The notes under the pieces were generated by a model. That model was given only the letters and a program-made list of their open reading frames with translations, was not told the origin of the DNA and made no database searches. Source: Weissella bombi (GTDB lineage Bacteria > Bacillota > Bacilli > Lactobacillales > Lactobacillaceae). From it: a DNA stretch of 64,000 nt. Each line of letters opens with the position of its first letter. Position 1 is the first letter of the stretch. The stretch spans positions 1 through 64,000 of the forward strand of contig NZ_FMAO01000003.1 in assembly GCF_900094835.1 (NCBI RefSeq). Reading direction: 5' to 3'. The position numbers were made by a program, and so were the translations under genes. Below, in pieces: positions 34,432 to 43,676 of the stretch.

Positions 34432-34441
34432 TACTATCAAA

Positions 34442-34714
34442 TTACTTTGAGTACTTTGCAGTATGGTACTTTTCCATGATGCCAGCGTTTGACAACAAGT
34501 TCTTAACAGTATCTGATGGTTGTGCACCATTGTTCAACCATGACAAAACTAGTTCTTCATCTAGCTTTACTTCTGATGGTTGTACTAGTGGGTTGTAAGT
34601 TCCCACAGTTTCAATAAAACGACCATCACGTGGTGAACGTGAGTCTGCAACAACGATACGGTATACAGGGTGCTTCTTTGAACCCATGCGCTTTAAGCGA
34701 ATTTTAACTGCCAT
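34442..34714 (-). CDS. rpsP: 30S ribosomal protein S16
   Basis: 90 residues. [42 protein letters not shown] is unmistakable S16, needed for 30S assembly. GGAGG precedes the ATG. It has its own promoter just after ffh and ends at a bidirectional terminator, so unlike in Bacillus it is not joined to rimM-trmD-rplS. Confidence 0.97.
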   Translation of the reverse strand: MAVKIRLKRMGSKKHPVYRIVVADSRSPRDGRFIETVGTYNPLVQPSEVKLDEELVLSWLNNGAQPSDTVKNLLSNAGIMEKYHTAKYSK

Positions 34715-34751
34715 ATTTTTATAATTCCTCCAGTCGATTTCTACATGTATT

Positions 34752-34803
34752 ACTATAACAAACTATTCAATTGCTGTAAAGTGTTTTCCCTTTACACTTT
34801 ACA
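34752..34803 (-). promoter_or_regulatory. Promoter and hairpin upstream of rpsP
   Basis: TTTACA and TATAGT are 17 bp apart on the minus strand (34752-34780). The -35 box is the distal arm of a hairpin TGTAAAGTGT/ACACTTTACA (34775-34784, 34794-34803) that begins right after the ffh stop codon. Confidence 0.65.
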
Positions 34804-34804
34804 A

Positions 34805-36253
34805 TTAACGTCTCTTCTTTTTGTTTTTTCGCATTTTACGGGCCATCTGCTTCATGGCAACATTAGCCATTTTACCCTTCATGCCGCCACCAGGGAAGCC
34901 AGCACCACTGCCGCCACCCATAGCATTCATCATTTGCTCCATGCCAGCCATGTTACCGTTCATCACACCGCTCATCATCTTCTTCATTTGATTAAATTGC
35001 TTAACCATGCGATTAACTTCAACAATTGGACGACCGGCTCCTGCAGCTAGACGACGCTTACGTGAAGGATTCAAAATATCTGGATTTTCACGTTCAGCGG
35101 GTGTCATTGACATGACGATTGCCTTAATATGTGCCATATCTTTAGGATCAATTTTAACGTTCTTCAAAGCTGGATTATTAGCCATCCCCGGAATCATCTT
35201 CATGATTTCTTCCATTGGCCCCATATTTTGCAATTGATCCATCTGATCAATAAAGTCGTTGAAATCAAAGGTATTTGATTTCATCTTTTCCATGGTTTCA
35301 GCGGCTTGTTTTTCATCATAATCTTTTTGGGCTTTTTCGATCAAAGTCAATAGGTCACCCATACCAAGAATACGACTAGCCATACGATCTGGATAGAAGA
35401 TATCCAAATCGGTCATTTTTTCACCTTGACCAACAAACTTGATTGGCTTACCGGTTACAGCACGAATTGACAAAGCAGCTCCACCACGTGTGTCACCATC
35501 TAACTTAGTCAAAACGACACCCGTAATATCAAGGCGATCATTGAATCCTTCTGCTGTCTCCACCGCGTTTTGTCCGGTCATTGCATCAACAACCAACAAG
35601 ATTTCGTCAGGGTGAGCAATGGCTTTAACATCAGCTAATTCTTGCATTAGCTCTTCGTCAATTTGTAAACGTCCAGCCGCATCAATAAAGACGTAATCCG
35701 ACTTTAATTCAGCCGCTTTTTCCATTCCGGCCTTAACGATATCACGTGGATTGACATCCGTTCCCATTTCAAAAACAGGAACATCAATTTGCTCACCTAA
35801 TGTTTTCAATTGCTCAATGGCTGCTGGACGATAAACGTCGGCCGCAATCATCAAAGGACGAGCATTTTGTTCATTCTTCAACTTAAGTGCTAATTTACCA
35901 GCAGTCGTTGTTTTACCAGCACCTTGAAGACCAACCATCATAATAACAGTTGGAATTTTAGGTGATTTATTTAATGGTGCATCTGACTCCCCCATCATTT
36001 CTGTCAATTCATCATTAACAATTGACACAATTTGTTGGGCTGGATTCAAGCCATCCAGTACCTTAGCACCTGCTGCTTTTTCACGAACATTGCGCACAAA
36101 GTCTTTTACAACTTTAAAATTAACGTCGGCTTCTAGTAATGCCAAACGAATTTCACGCATCGTTTCGCGCAAATCAGCATCTGTAACTTTTCCTTTACGT
36201 CGTAAACCACTTAAGGCTTTCTGTAGTCGATCTGTTAAACCTTCAAAGGCCAT
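34805..36253 (-). CDS. ffh: Signal recognition particle protein Ffh
   Basis: 482 residues. N domain (1-85), G domain with GLQGAGKTTTAGKLA (P loop), DAAGR and TKLDGDTRGGAA, and a methionine-rich M domain (about 300-445) with a Gly/Met-rich tail and basic end RKNKKKRR. It binds SRP RNA and signal sequences and pairs with FtsY at the membrane. It follows ylxM by four bases; ftsY lies upstream, the standard order. Confidence 0.97.
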   Translation of the reverse strand: MAFEGLTDRLQKALSGLRRKGKVTDADLRETMREIRLALLEADVNFKVVKDFVRNVREKAAGAKVLDGLNPAQQIVSIVNDELTEMMGESDAPLNKSPKIPTVIMMVGLQGAGKTTTAGKLALKLKNEQNARPLMIAADVYRPAAIEQLKTLGEQIDVPVFEMGTDVNPRDIVKAGMEKAAELKSDYVFIDAAGRLQIDEELMQELADVKAIAHPDEILLVVDAMTGQNAVETAEGFNDRLDITGVVLTKLDGDTRGGAALSIRAVTGKPIKFVGQGEKMTDLDIFYPDRMASRILGMGDLLTLIEKAQKDYDEKQAAETMEKMKSNTFDFNDFIDQMDQLQNMGPMEEIMKMIPGMANNPALKNVKIDPKDMAHIKAIVMSMTPAERENPDILNPSRKRRLAAGAGRPIVEVNRMVKQFNQMKKMMSGVMNGNMAGMEQMMNAMGGGSGAGFPGGGMKGKMANVAMKQMARKMRKNKKKRR

Positions 36254-36257
36254 TGCT

Positions 36258-36599
36258 TTACTCCTCTTCTAATGTGACTAAATGCGTTGCTAAACGAATT
36301 AATTTATCGTCATTAGGATATGTTTTTTGAATATACGTATTTAAACGATCAGCCGCTTGCTGCCTATTTTGATAATCATCATAAAGGTGCAATTTTTCTT
36401 CATAACTTTCTAAAAGTTGCGTACTTCTTTTAATATTATCATAAACAGCTTGGCGTGAAACCTGATGTTCTTCGGCAATTTCACCTAAAGAATAATCATC
36501 AGCATAGTACAACTGTAAGTAATCATTTTGTTTTGCTGTTAATAACGGTTCATAAAAATCACACAGCATATTCAAACGCATGCTTTTTTCTAATTCCAT
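36258..36599 (-). CDS. ylxM: YlxM/p13 family DNA-binding protein
   Basis: 113 residues. A sigma-70 region-4-like helix-turn-helix is visible: [40 protein letters not shown] (about 20-58). It is a conserved partner of ffh in Firmicutes and is thought to influence SRP function. It lies four bases from both ftsY and ffh. Confidence 0.92.
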   Translation of the reverse strand: MELEKSMRLNMLCDFYEPLLTAKQNDYLQLYYADDYSLGEIAEEHQVSRQAVYDNIKRSTQLLESYEEKLHLYDDYQNRQQAADRLNTYIQKTYPNDDKLIRLATHLVTLEEE

Positions 36600-36603
36600 G
36601 ATA

Positions 36604-37791
36604 TTACTCCGTTAATAAACTACCAAACAAACTCTTGGCAAAATCATTTGCCTCAAATGGTTGAATGTCAGTTACCTTTTCACCTAATCCAACCCACTTA
36701 ACTGGTAAATGAAGTTCATTACGAATAGGCAAAATAATACCACCCTTAGCAGTACCATCCAACTTAGTCAAAATAATACCAGTGACATCCGTTGAATCCT
36801 TGAACAGTTTAGCTTGCTGAACCGCGTTCTGACCTGTAGTTGCATCAAGTGCCAGCAAAACTTCCTGTGGTTCATTTGGCAACTCACGCGTAATAACACG
36901 CTTCATCTTTGCTAACTCTTGCATCAAGTTGACGTTGTTTTGCAAACGACCAGCTGTATCAACAAACAAGATATCAGCTTCTGTGTCGATAGCTGTTTTA
37001 ACACCATCAAATACAACTGAAGCAGGATCGGCCTTTGCAGCACCTGTTACAACTGGCACATCATTACGTTCACCCCAAGCAACTAATTGCTCAGTAGCTC
37101 CCGCTCTAAACGTATCAGCAGCAGCCAAAACTACTTTCTTACCAGCATTTTTATAATAAGCTGATAATTTACCAATCGTTGTTGTCTTACCAACACCGTT
37201 TACACCAACAAGCAAAATAACCGTTGGTCCTTGTTCTGCAAAATGCATTGAAGCATCTTCATCAATTCCTTGGCTGCGATACAACTCAACTAACTTATCA
37301 ACAATAACCTTTGAAATTTCTTGCTTGTTTTTAGCGTTTTTTAACTTAACCTCATCACGCAATTCTTCTGTTAGCTGAATAGCCGTCTGAGCACCAACAT
37401 CAGCGCCAATCAAAGTTTCTTCTAAGTCATCAAAGAAGTCTTCATCAACGGAACGGAAGTTAGCCATAAATGAATTCCAACGCTCTGACCACGTCTTCTT
37501 CGTTTTAGTTAGACCTGAATCTAATTTTTGACTAGCATCCTCTGTTTCTGTTTCTGTTTCTGTTTCTGTTTCTGTTTCTGTTTCTGTTTCTGTTTCTGTT
37601 TCTGTTTCTGTTTCTAAAGTATCGCGGCTTGGCAAGACAATGTCAATTGCTTGACCAGGTGTTGGTTGCAAAACTTCAACGGTAACCACTTTGATTGGTG
37701 GCACACCATTTTCCCAGCTACTTGGGTATAATACTTCAACCTCAACTGTCTCCTCAACAGACTTCTTTTTAAAAAAATCAAATAAACCCAT
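36604..37791 (-). CDS. ftsY: Signal recognition particle receptor FtsY
   Basis: 395 residues. The NG GTPase is complete: [15 protein letters not shown] (P loop), DTAGRLQNN and [10 protein letters not shown]. The N-terminal A region (1-110) is acidic and contains about 12 Thr-Glu repeats (around residues 60-84), coded by a hexanucleotide repeat at 37541-37615. The A region is poorly conserved in FtsY and helps contact the membrane and translocon, so this repeat is tolerable but unusual. It begins 12 bp after smc and is followed by ylxM and ffh. Confidence 0.96.
   Translation of the reverse strand: MGLFDFFKKKSVEETVEVEVLYPSSWENGVPPIKVVTVEVLQPTPGQAIDIVLPSRDTLETETETETETETETETETETETETEDASQKLDSGLTKTKKTWSERWNSFMANFRSVDEDFFDDLEETLIGADVGAQTAIQLTEELRDEVKLKNAKNKQEISKVIVDKLVELYRSQGIDEDASMHFAEQGPTVILLVGVNGVGKTTTIGKLSAYYKNAGKKVVLAAADTFRAGATEQLVAWGERNDVPVVTGAAKADPASVVFDGVKTAIDTEADILFVDTAGRLQNNVNLMQELAKMKRVITRELPNEPQEVLLALDATTGQNAVQQAKLFKDSTDVTGIILTKLDGTAKGGIILPIRNELHLPVKWVGLGEKVTDIQPFEANDFAKSLFGSLLTE
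37541..37615. repeat. Hexanucleotide tandem repeat (TCTGTT)n inside ftsY
   Basis: About 12.5 perfect copies of TCTGTT with no interruption. On the coding strand it reads alternating ACA-GAA, i.e. (Thr-Glu)n. A unit of six keeps the frame whatever the copy number. Confidence 0.97.
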
Positions 37792-37803
37792 ACTTGTCTC
37801 CCC

Positions 37804-40800
37804 TTAATTTTCTATGAGTGTTTCATCCAAGTCGGTTAAATTAACTGACACCATTTTCGAAACCCCTGGTTCTTGCATTGTCACACCATAGAGAACATCT
37901 GCATGCGTCATTGTTCCCTTACGGTGCGTAATCACAATAAACTGTGTTCGCTGGTTAACTTCATGCAAATAATTAGCAAAACGATCAACATTTGCTTCAT
38001 CCAACGCCGCTTCTGTCTCGTCCAAAATCGCAAACGGAACCGGACGAACAGCTAAAATTGCAAATAACAAACTTATTGCTGTTAACGCCTTTTCACCACC
38101 TGAAAGCAAACTCATTTGTTGGAATTTTTTGCCAGGCGGTTGTGCCTGAATATCTATTCCACTAGTTAACAAATTGTCAGGATCTGTTAAAACTAATGAG
38201 GCCCTTCCACCACCAAACATTTTGACAAATATTTTTGAAAATTGCTCTGCAATTGCATCAAAAGTCGTTTTAAAGCGTGTTGCAACTTCCGTATCCATTT
38301 CAGACATTGTCTCTTGCAGATTATCTTTAGCAGCAATTAAATCATTTTGTTGCCGTGTTAAGAAGTCATAGCGTTCTTTAACATCTTGGTATTCCTCAAT
38401 CGCATGTATGTTAACATGGCCAATCTCAGCTAAGCCTTGCTTCAATAATTTTAGCTTAGTGCGAATAGTCGTGATATCCAAATTAAGTAGTTCTGACTTA
38501 GCAAATTCAAATGATGTATCGTAAGTCGTTTCCAAAACATGTTCATTATTATTAATTAACGACTTTAATTCACCTAAACGACCATTAAGTTGTGAAACTG
38601 TCGTCATAGCATCATTCAAAGTATCTTGGATGGTATTTAAATCATCATTTAAATCAGTTTGCGTTGACTCAACACGTTGTAATTCTGCTTGAATATTAGC
38701 TAGTCTCTGTTCAGCGGCTTGCTTCTTTTCCTGATGTGAATTGATTTGTTCGACCAAACGTTGTTTTACATCATCCTCATCTTGGGTAAAATCTTCAAGT
38801 TGTTGCTTAAAGTCAGCTATCTGCTTTTGCTCTGCATTCTTTTGCGCCAATAAATCTTTTTCACGTACCTGTAATGAAGATAACAACGCCTCCGCCTTAG
38901 ATAGCGCAGATTTATCATCACTCAATTGCTGGTCTGCTTGACTAATTTCAGATTGCAAATGCGTTTGCTCTGCTAAAGCATCATCTAGTTGTTGCTGCAA
39001 ACGTTGCTGTTTGTCAGTCAAATCAACAATTGCTTGCTCATTTTCTGCAACCATAGTTTGTTTATCTTGTTGATCAGCAGCTAGATGATAATCATATTGT
39101 AGCGCAGTTTGCTCTTTATTTAACTGTTCAAGATTTGCTTGAGCCAATTGCAAATTGGCTCTTTGTGTTTGTGCTTGCTCATTCAATGTTAGTACTTGCT
39201 GCTGGTAGTCATTAAATGTCGTAGTTGCTGATTCTAAACTTTGATCGATTTGCTTAACTTGAAGCTCTAATGTTAGCACTTCTTGATGCAACTCTTTTTC
39301 TTGGTGCGTTAATTTATCAATCTCCGTTTTTTGTGACAGCAAGCCGTTACCATGTTGCCGATTAGCACCACCTGTCATTGACCCGCCGGCGTTCATCACC
39401 TGACCATCTAACGTTACCAAACGAACCCGATGTTGCAGCTGCTTAGCAATAAAAATTGCTGCGTTCATGTCCGTTACAATTACAGTAGTTCCTAACAAAT
39501 TTGCGACGATATTTTGATACTCAGCATCAGTGGTTACCAAATCTTTAGCAACTCCTACCACACCATCTATATCTGATAGCGTTGCTAACTGATAGTCTGA
39601 TAAATGACGTCCTTTAATTGTCGATTGTGGTAAAAAGGTAACTCTACCCAATCGATGTTGCGCTAAATAAGTAATTGCTTTTTTCGCGACTTGCTCATTG
39701 GTAACAACAACATGCTGCAAGGCAGCACCCAAAGCCGTCTCAATGGCAATCTTATGTTGCTCTTGCACTGTAATTAAATTAGCGACAACACCTTGAATAC
39801 CAGAAAAATTATTCTGTGCCTTCATCAGGTTTTTAACACCTTGATAATACCCATCATAATTTTCAGCAACATGTTGTAATGATTGCAAACGGGTAGTCAA
39901 GCGTTGTTCCTGCGCCATCTTGGTAAACCAAGTTTCCCTAGCATCATGACGTTGTTGCTCTAATTTTTGGCCTGTTTGCTTAGCCTTTTCAAAAGATTGC
40001 TGTGCTTCTTGTAAAGCCTGCTCACTTTCTGTGGCTAGATGCTTTTTCTCATCAACTTGGGCTGTTAATTCTGCCAAACGTTGTTTAAGTTGCGCAGCGC
40101 GTTTGTTTAGTCGTAATGATTCCGCATCACTACGTTCACTTTCTTGTGCCAAATAATTTTTTTCATTTTTAGCACTCGTCAATGCCTGCATCGTTTCAAT
40201 CAAGGCTTGTCGTTTTTGTTCTATATCCGAATCAAGACCATTTAATTTTGTACGGGGATGTGTCTCGGTTGCTTCTTTAATTACCTCTTGATAATGCTTA
40301 TATTCTGCTTTTTGAACTGATAATTCATGTAAGCATTGCTCATAAGCTTTATCAATATTAGCTAATCGTTCAGTTGATATTGCCAAACGTTCTTGCAAAT
40401 CTTTAGTTGTTTCAGCCCGATTTTTATGCCGCTCAACTTGTAGATTTTGCTTACCTGTCAATTGTTCAACTTGCTGAATATGATTTAACAAATCTGCTTG
40501 CGTTGTTTGCTGTTCTTGATTTAAAGCAATCTGTTGTTGCCTCAACTGCTCAATCGCTTCATTCTTATCACGCACGAGCTTTTTTTGTTGGTCATAATTT
40601 GCTTGATTGTCTGTTATTTTAGTAGCTAAAGATTCTTTTTCCTGATACCAATCTAACAACTCTAATACAATTCGAGATTGATCTAATTTATCATACGACG
40701 CTTTAGTTGAAATGTAGTCCTGCGCCTTAGCAGATTCTTGGGCTAATGGTTCCACACGTCCCTGCAATTCATATAAAATATCAGCTACACGAGTTAAATT

Positions 40801-41358
40801 ATCATGAACATCAACCAATTCTTTTTTGGCTTTGTCTTTATTTTGTTTATACTTATAAACACCCGCAACGTCTTCAATGATGCTGCGTCGTTCAACCGGT
40901 TTTTCACTAAAAATACTCTCTACCCGGCCTTGCGAAATAATTGAAAAACTTTCACGACCTAAACCAGAATCCATAAACAATTCATGTACATCTTTTAGTC
41001 TGACATTAACACCATTAATCTGGTAATTTGAATCACCATTTCGATACAGGCGCCGAGTAATTGTGATTTCTGAATAGTCTGAATGCAAGTAATGATCAGT
41101 ATTATCAAATGTTATTGACACTTCAGCTCGATTTAATGGTGCTCGCTGTGTCGTACCACCAAAAATGACATCAGCCATTTTATCACCACGAAGCCCCTTG
41201 GCTGACTGTTCACCCATAACCCAGCGAATTGCCTCAATAATGTTTGACTTTCCTGATCCATTGGGACCAACAACCCCGGTAATACCTGGCATAAATTCAA
41301 TTTTTGTTCGTTCGGCAAACGACTTAAAGCCAGTTATTTCCAAAGTTTTTAATTTCAT
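37804..41358 (-). CDS. smc: Chromosome segregation protein SMC
   Basis: 1184 residues, the normal length. Walker A GPNGSGKSN (32-40), two long coiled coils, a hinge (about 500-660, with GGSMTGGANRQHG), then the C-terminal ABC half with LLSGGEKAL signature and Walker B PFAILDETEAALDE. It works with ScpA/ScpB in condensing and separating the chromosome. Located between rnc (9 bp) and ftsY (12 bp), the usual place. Confidence 0.97.
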   Translation of the reverse strand: MKLKTLEITGFKSFAERTKIEFMPGITGVVGPNGSGKSNIIEAIRWVMGEQSAKGLRGDKMADVIFGGTTQRAPLNRAEVSITFDNTDHYLHSDYSEITITRRLYRNGDSNYQINGVNVRLKDVHELFMDSGLGRESFSIISQGRVESIFSEKPVERRSIIEDVAGVYKYKQNKDKAKKELVDVHDNLTRVADILYELQGRVEPLAQESAKAQDYISTKASYDKLDQSRIVLELLDWYQEKESLATKITDNQANYDQQKKLVRDKNEAIEQLRQQQIALNQEQQTTQADLLNHIQQVEQLTGKQNLQVERHKNRAETTKDLQERLAISTERLANIDKAYEQCLHELSVQKAEYKHYQEVIKEATETHPRTKLNGLDSDIEQKRQALIETMQALTSAKNEKNYLAQESERSDAESLRLNKRAAQLKQRLAELTAQVDEKKHLATESEQALQEAQQSFEKAKQTGQKLEQQRHDARETWFTKMAQEQRLTTRLQSLQHVAENYDGYYQGVKNLMKAQNNFSGIQGVVANLITVQEQHKIAIETALGAALQHVVVTNEQVAKKAITYLAQHRLGRVTFLPQSTIKGRHLSDYQLATLSDIDGVVGVAKDLVTTDAEYQNIVANLLGTTVIVTDMNAAIFIAKQLQHRVRLVTLDGQVMNAGGSMTGGANRQHGNGLLSQKTEIDKLTHQEKELHQEVLTLELQVKQIDQSLESATTTFNDYQQQVLTLNEQAQTQRANLQLAQANLEQLNKEQTALQYDYHLAADQQDKQTMVAENEQAIVDLTDKQQRLQQQLDDALAEQTHLQSEISQADQQLSDDKSALSKAEALLSSLQVREKDLLAQKNAEQKQIADFKQQLEDFTQDEDDVKQRLVEQINSHQEKKQAAEQRLANIQAELQRVESTQTDLNDDLNTIQDTLNDAMTTVSQLNGRLGELKSLINNNEHVLETTYDTSFEFAKSELLNLDITTIRTKLKLLKQGLAEIGHVNIHAIEEYQDVKERYDFLTRQQNDLIAAKDNLQETMSEMDTEVATRFKTTFDAIAEQFSKIFVKMFGGGRASLVLTDPDNLLTSGIDIQAQPPGKKFQQMSLLSGGEKALTAISLLFAILAVRPVPFAILDETEAALDEANVDRFANYLHEVNQRTQFIVITHRKGTMTHADVLYGVTMQEPGVSKMVSVNLTDLDETLIEN

Positions 41359-41367
41359 TTTATATTC

Positions 41368-42066
41368 CTAATCGTTCATTAAAGATTGGTAAGCTTTACG
41401 TGCAGCCATTTTTTCTGCATCTTTGGTAGACTTACCAGTACCAGTTGCCAACGGTTCGCTATCAACAGCCACTTGAACTGTAAAGATTTGTTCATTATTT
41501 GAAACAGGCTGCTCATCTAACTTAGTATAAGTAATCTTAACAGAACCATCTCGTTGCAAATATTCTTGTAATTTTGACTTATAATCGATAAATTGATCAT
41601 AGAAGCCTTCATCAATTTTTACAAACATGATATCTTCCAAAAAGCGCATAACCGTGTCTTGACCTTGATCCAAGAATAGGGCACCAATAAATGCTTCCCA
41701 CAAATCTTCTAACAACGAATCACGATTACGTGCACCAGATAATTCTTCTCCACGTCCTAATTGCACATATCGATCTAGATGCAACTCACGTGACAAAGCT
41801 GCGAATGCTCGTGTCTGGACCATTGAAATTCTCAACTCTGTCAATCGACCTTCATCCCAATTTGGAAAACGTTTAAATAAATAAACAGCGGTTGACTGTT
41901 GCATAACCGCATCCCCTAAAAACTCAAGCCGTTGATAATCATTACCGGTATAGCCAGGATGTTCATTGATATAATTAGCCTGCGTTAAAGCTTCTTCTAA
42001 CAGTTTTATATTATTAAAGTGGATATGATGATCCGCTTCTAAATCTTGTTGTAGTTGTTTAAACAT
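41368..42066 (-). CDS. rnc: Ribonuclease III
   Basis: 232 residues. The RNase III signature YQRLEFLGDAVMQ (about 44-56) with the second acidic set in EDLWEAFIGALFLDQG (about 118-133), followed by a double-strand RNA-binding domain (about 160-230, ending KKAA-like RKAYQSLM). It cuts rRNA precursors and other duplex RNA. First gene of the rnc-smc-ftsY-ylxM-ffh run, with its own extended -10 promoter. Confidence 0.96.
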   Translation of the reverse strand: MFKQLQQDLEADHHIHFNNIKLLEEALTQANYINEHPGYTGNDYQRLEFLGDAVMQQSTAVYLFKRFPNWDEGRLTELRISMVQTRAFAALSRELHLDRYVQLGRGEELSGARNRDSLLEDLWEAFIGALFLDQGQDTVMRFLEDIMFVKIDEGFYDQFIDYKSKLQEYLQRDGSVKITYTKLDEQPVSNNEQIFTVQVAVDSEPLATGTGKSTKDAEKMAARKAYQSLMND

Positions 42067-42098
42067 ATTCCTACCTTCTTTTTTGTATACACTAATCT

Positions 42099-42107
42099 AT
42101 TATACCA
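42099..42107 (-). promoter_or_regulatory. Extended -10 promoter of rnc
   Basis: On the minus strand TGGTATAAT forms an extended -10 box 33 bp before the rnc ATG; no good -35 is seen. Confidence 0.55.
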
Positions 42108-42146
42108 GACCATTATCCTTCTATATTAGTTTTTAGGATAATATTA

Positions 42147-42186
42147 AAAAAAGAGGATGGACAAAAAATATCCCATCCTCTTTTTT
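42147..42186 (-). terminator. Terminator of plsX-acpP
   Basis: Perfect 14-bp stem AAAAAAGAGGATGG/CCATCCTCTTTTTT. It lies about 70 bp after the acpP stop; repeat copy B fills the space. Confidence 0.9.
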
Positions 42187-42242
42187 ATTATAAACTTACA
42201 AGTTTTGTAGCATAAACGCATTCCAAAACGACTTTTGTCACG
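42187..42242 (-). repeat. Post-gene repeat element, copy B
   Basis: Between the acpP stop codon and its terminator. It shares ordered blocks ATTATAAA, AAGTTTT, GCATAAACG and CGACTTTTGTC with copy A after ccpA. It also contains a small dyad AAACTT-AC-AAGTTT. Confidence 0.6.
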
Positions 42243-42254
42243 CCCTGCTCTTTT

Positions 42255-42497
42255 TTACTTAGTATGTGAAGCAATATAATCAACAGTATTATTAACTGTA
42301 ATCAATTTTTCAGCATCTTCGTCTGAGATTTCAGCACCAAATTCATCTTCCATCTCAAGTACTAACTCAACAAAATCAATTGAATCGGCATCAATATCTT
42401 TGGTAAGGTTTGTTTCACCTGTAACCTTGGCTGGATCTAATTCAAAATGATCTGCAACTAGTGTAATAACTTTATCCAAAATTTCTTGTCGTTCCAT
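42255..42497 (-). CDS. acpP: Acyl carrier protein
   Basis: 80 residues. The phosphopantetheine attachment serine is in DIDADSIDFVELVLEMEDEF (about S37); the usual DSLD is DSID here, a mild change. It is acidic, with the four-helix pattern of ACP. It follows plsX by 47 bp, forming a phospholipid-precursor pair. Because fabD and fabG are not next to it, other acyl carrier proteins may serve fatty acid synthesis elsewhere. Confidence 0.95.
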   Translation of the reverse strand: MERQEILDKVITLVADHFELDPAKVTGETNLTKDIDADSIDFVELVLEMEDEFGAEISDEDAEKLITVNNTVDYIASHTK

Positions 42498-42544
42498 AAC
42501 TATCTAACTTCCTCTTCTAAAAATGATAACTTTAAATAATTAAT

Positions 42545-43579
42545 TTAGTCAGCCGACTTTGACAAATCAGCTTTATGTTCGGCAACGAACGCTTCCGTCT
42601 TCGCAACCAAGTTAGTCTCTAACATTGTATGAATCTGCTTCATTGTATTAGCAACAGCGCTTGCTCCGGCTGAACCGTGTGTCTTAACAACAGGTGCCTT
42701 AACACCAATAACAACAGCACCACCGTGTTGAGAATAATCTAGACGTGATTGAATATCCTTCATAGCTGGCTTTAGCATTAACCCAGCTAACTTTGTTTTG
42801 ATATTACCATCTAGAATTGTGTGCTTAACCAAGCGTAGCATTGACAAAGCAGTTCCTTCAGTGGCCTTTAATGCTGCATTACCTGAAAAGCCATCTGCAA
42901 CAACCACATCAGCTGGTCCTTGTAAAATGTCACGAGATTCAACATTACCAATGAAGTTAACGTACTTCTTCTCACCACCCTGCTTTAACAACTGATGAGC
43001 TTCCTTGTGAACTGGGTCACCTTTATCTTCTTCAGTACCGTTATTTAGCAATCCAACACGTGGACTTTCATAGCCAAGAACTTCTTGGGCATAAAATGAC
43101 CCTAAGATACCGTATTGATATAGATGTGTTGATCTGCTTTCAGCATTAGCACCAACGTCCATCATTGCAAAAGCATCATGCGGACCATCTAAAGCAGGCA
43201 AAACAGTCAACAAAGCCGGACGATCAATACCACGAATACGTCCTACAGTAAAAATACCAACTGCTAACAATGCACCAGTATTTCCAGCTGAGAAAATTGC
43301 ATCTGCTTCGCCGTCTTTAACTGCTTGAGCTGCCATTACTAATGAACTTTGCTTTTTACGACGAATAGCTTTAACTGGTTCTTCACCCATTTCAACTACT
43401 TCATCAGATTGGATTAAAGTTAAGCGTGTTGTATCTTTTACTAATGGCTTTACTTTATCAAGTTGACCAAATAGTAAAAATTCAGTATCAGGCATATTAT
43501 CGCGTGCCTGTTCAATACCAGCTACAATCGCTTCTGGGGCGTTATCGCCACCCATTGCATCAACAGCAATCTTATACAT
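42545..43579 (-). CDS. plsX: Phosphate acyltransferase PlsX
   Basis: 344 residues. MYKIAVDAMGGDNAPEAIVAGI opens the PlsX fold, and SAGNTGALLAVG, NNGTEEDKGDP and VVADGFSGNAALKATEG follow in order. It turns acyl-ACP and phosphate into acyl-phosphate for PlsY. FapR, which is next to plsX in Bacillus, is absent here; a perfect palindrome in the upstream region (43630-43648) may bind another regulator. Confidence 0.96.
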   Translation of the reverse strand: MYKIAVDAMGGDNAPEAIVAGIEQARDNMPDTEFLLFGQLDKVKPLVKDTTRLTLIQSDEVVEMGEEPVKAIRRKKQSSLVMAAQAVKDGEADAIFSAGNTGALLAVGIFTVGRIRGIDRPALLTVLPALDGPHDAFAMMDVGANAESRSTHLYQYGILGSFYAQEVLGYESPRVGLLNNGTEEDKGDPVHKEAHQLLKQGGEKKYVNFIGNVESRDILQGPADVVVADGFSGNAALKATEGTALSMLRLVKHTILDGNIKTKLAGLMLKPAMKDIQSRLDYSQHGGAVVIGVKAPVVKTHGSAGASAVANTMKQIHTMLETNLVAKTEAFVAEHKADLSKSAD

Positions 43580-43629
43580 AATTAACTCCCTTACGGATTT
43601 TTTAAACTTTTTCTATAATTGCAATACTA

Positions 43630-43648
43630 TAAAATGTAACACATTTTA
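43630..43648. promoter_or_regulatory. Perfect palindrome upstream of plsX
   Basis: TAAAATGT-AAC-ACATTTTA, two perfect 8-bp arms with a 3-base centre, 50 bp before the plsX ATG in the 97-bp gap to recG. It looks like an operator for a dimeric regulator and is not followed by a T run. It does not fit the FapR or FabT consensus as I know them. Confidence 0.5.
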
Positions 43649-43676
43649 GCAATTTGGTAAAAACTTATCTGTCATT

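Noticed and set aside
37541-37615. Tandem repeat as a phase-variation switch or CRISPR-like array
   Set aside because: The unit is 6 bp, so copy changes keep the reading frame, and there are no spacers. It codes for (Thr-Glu)n inside ftsY.
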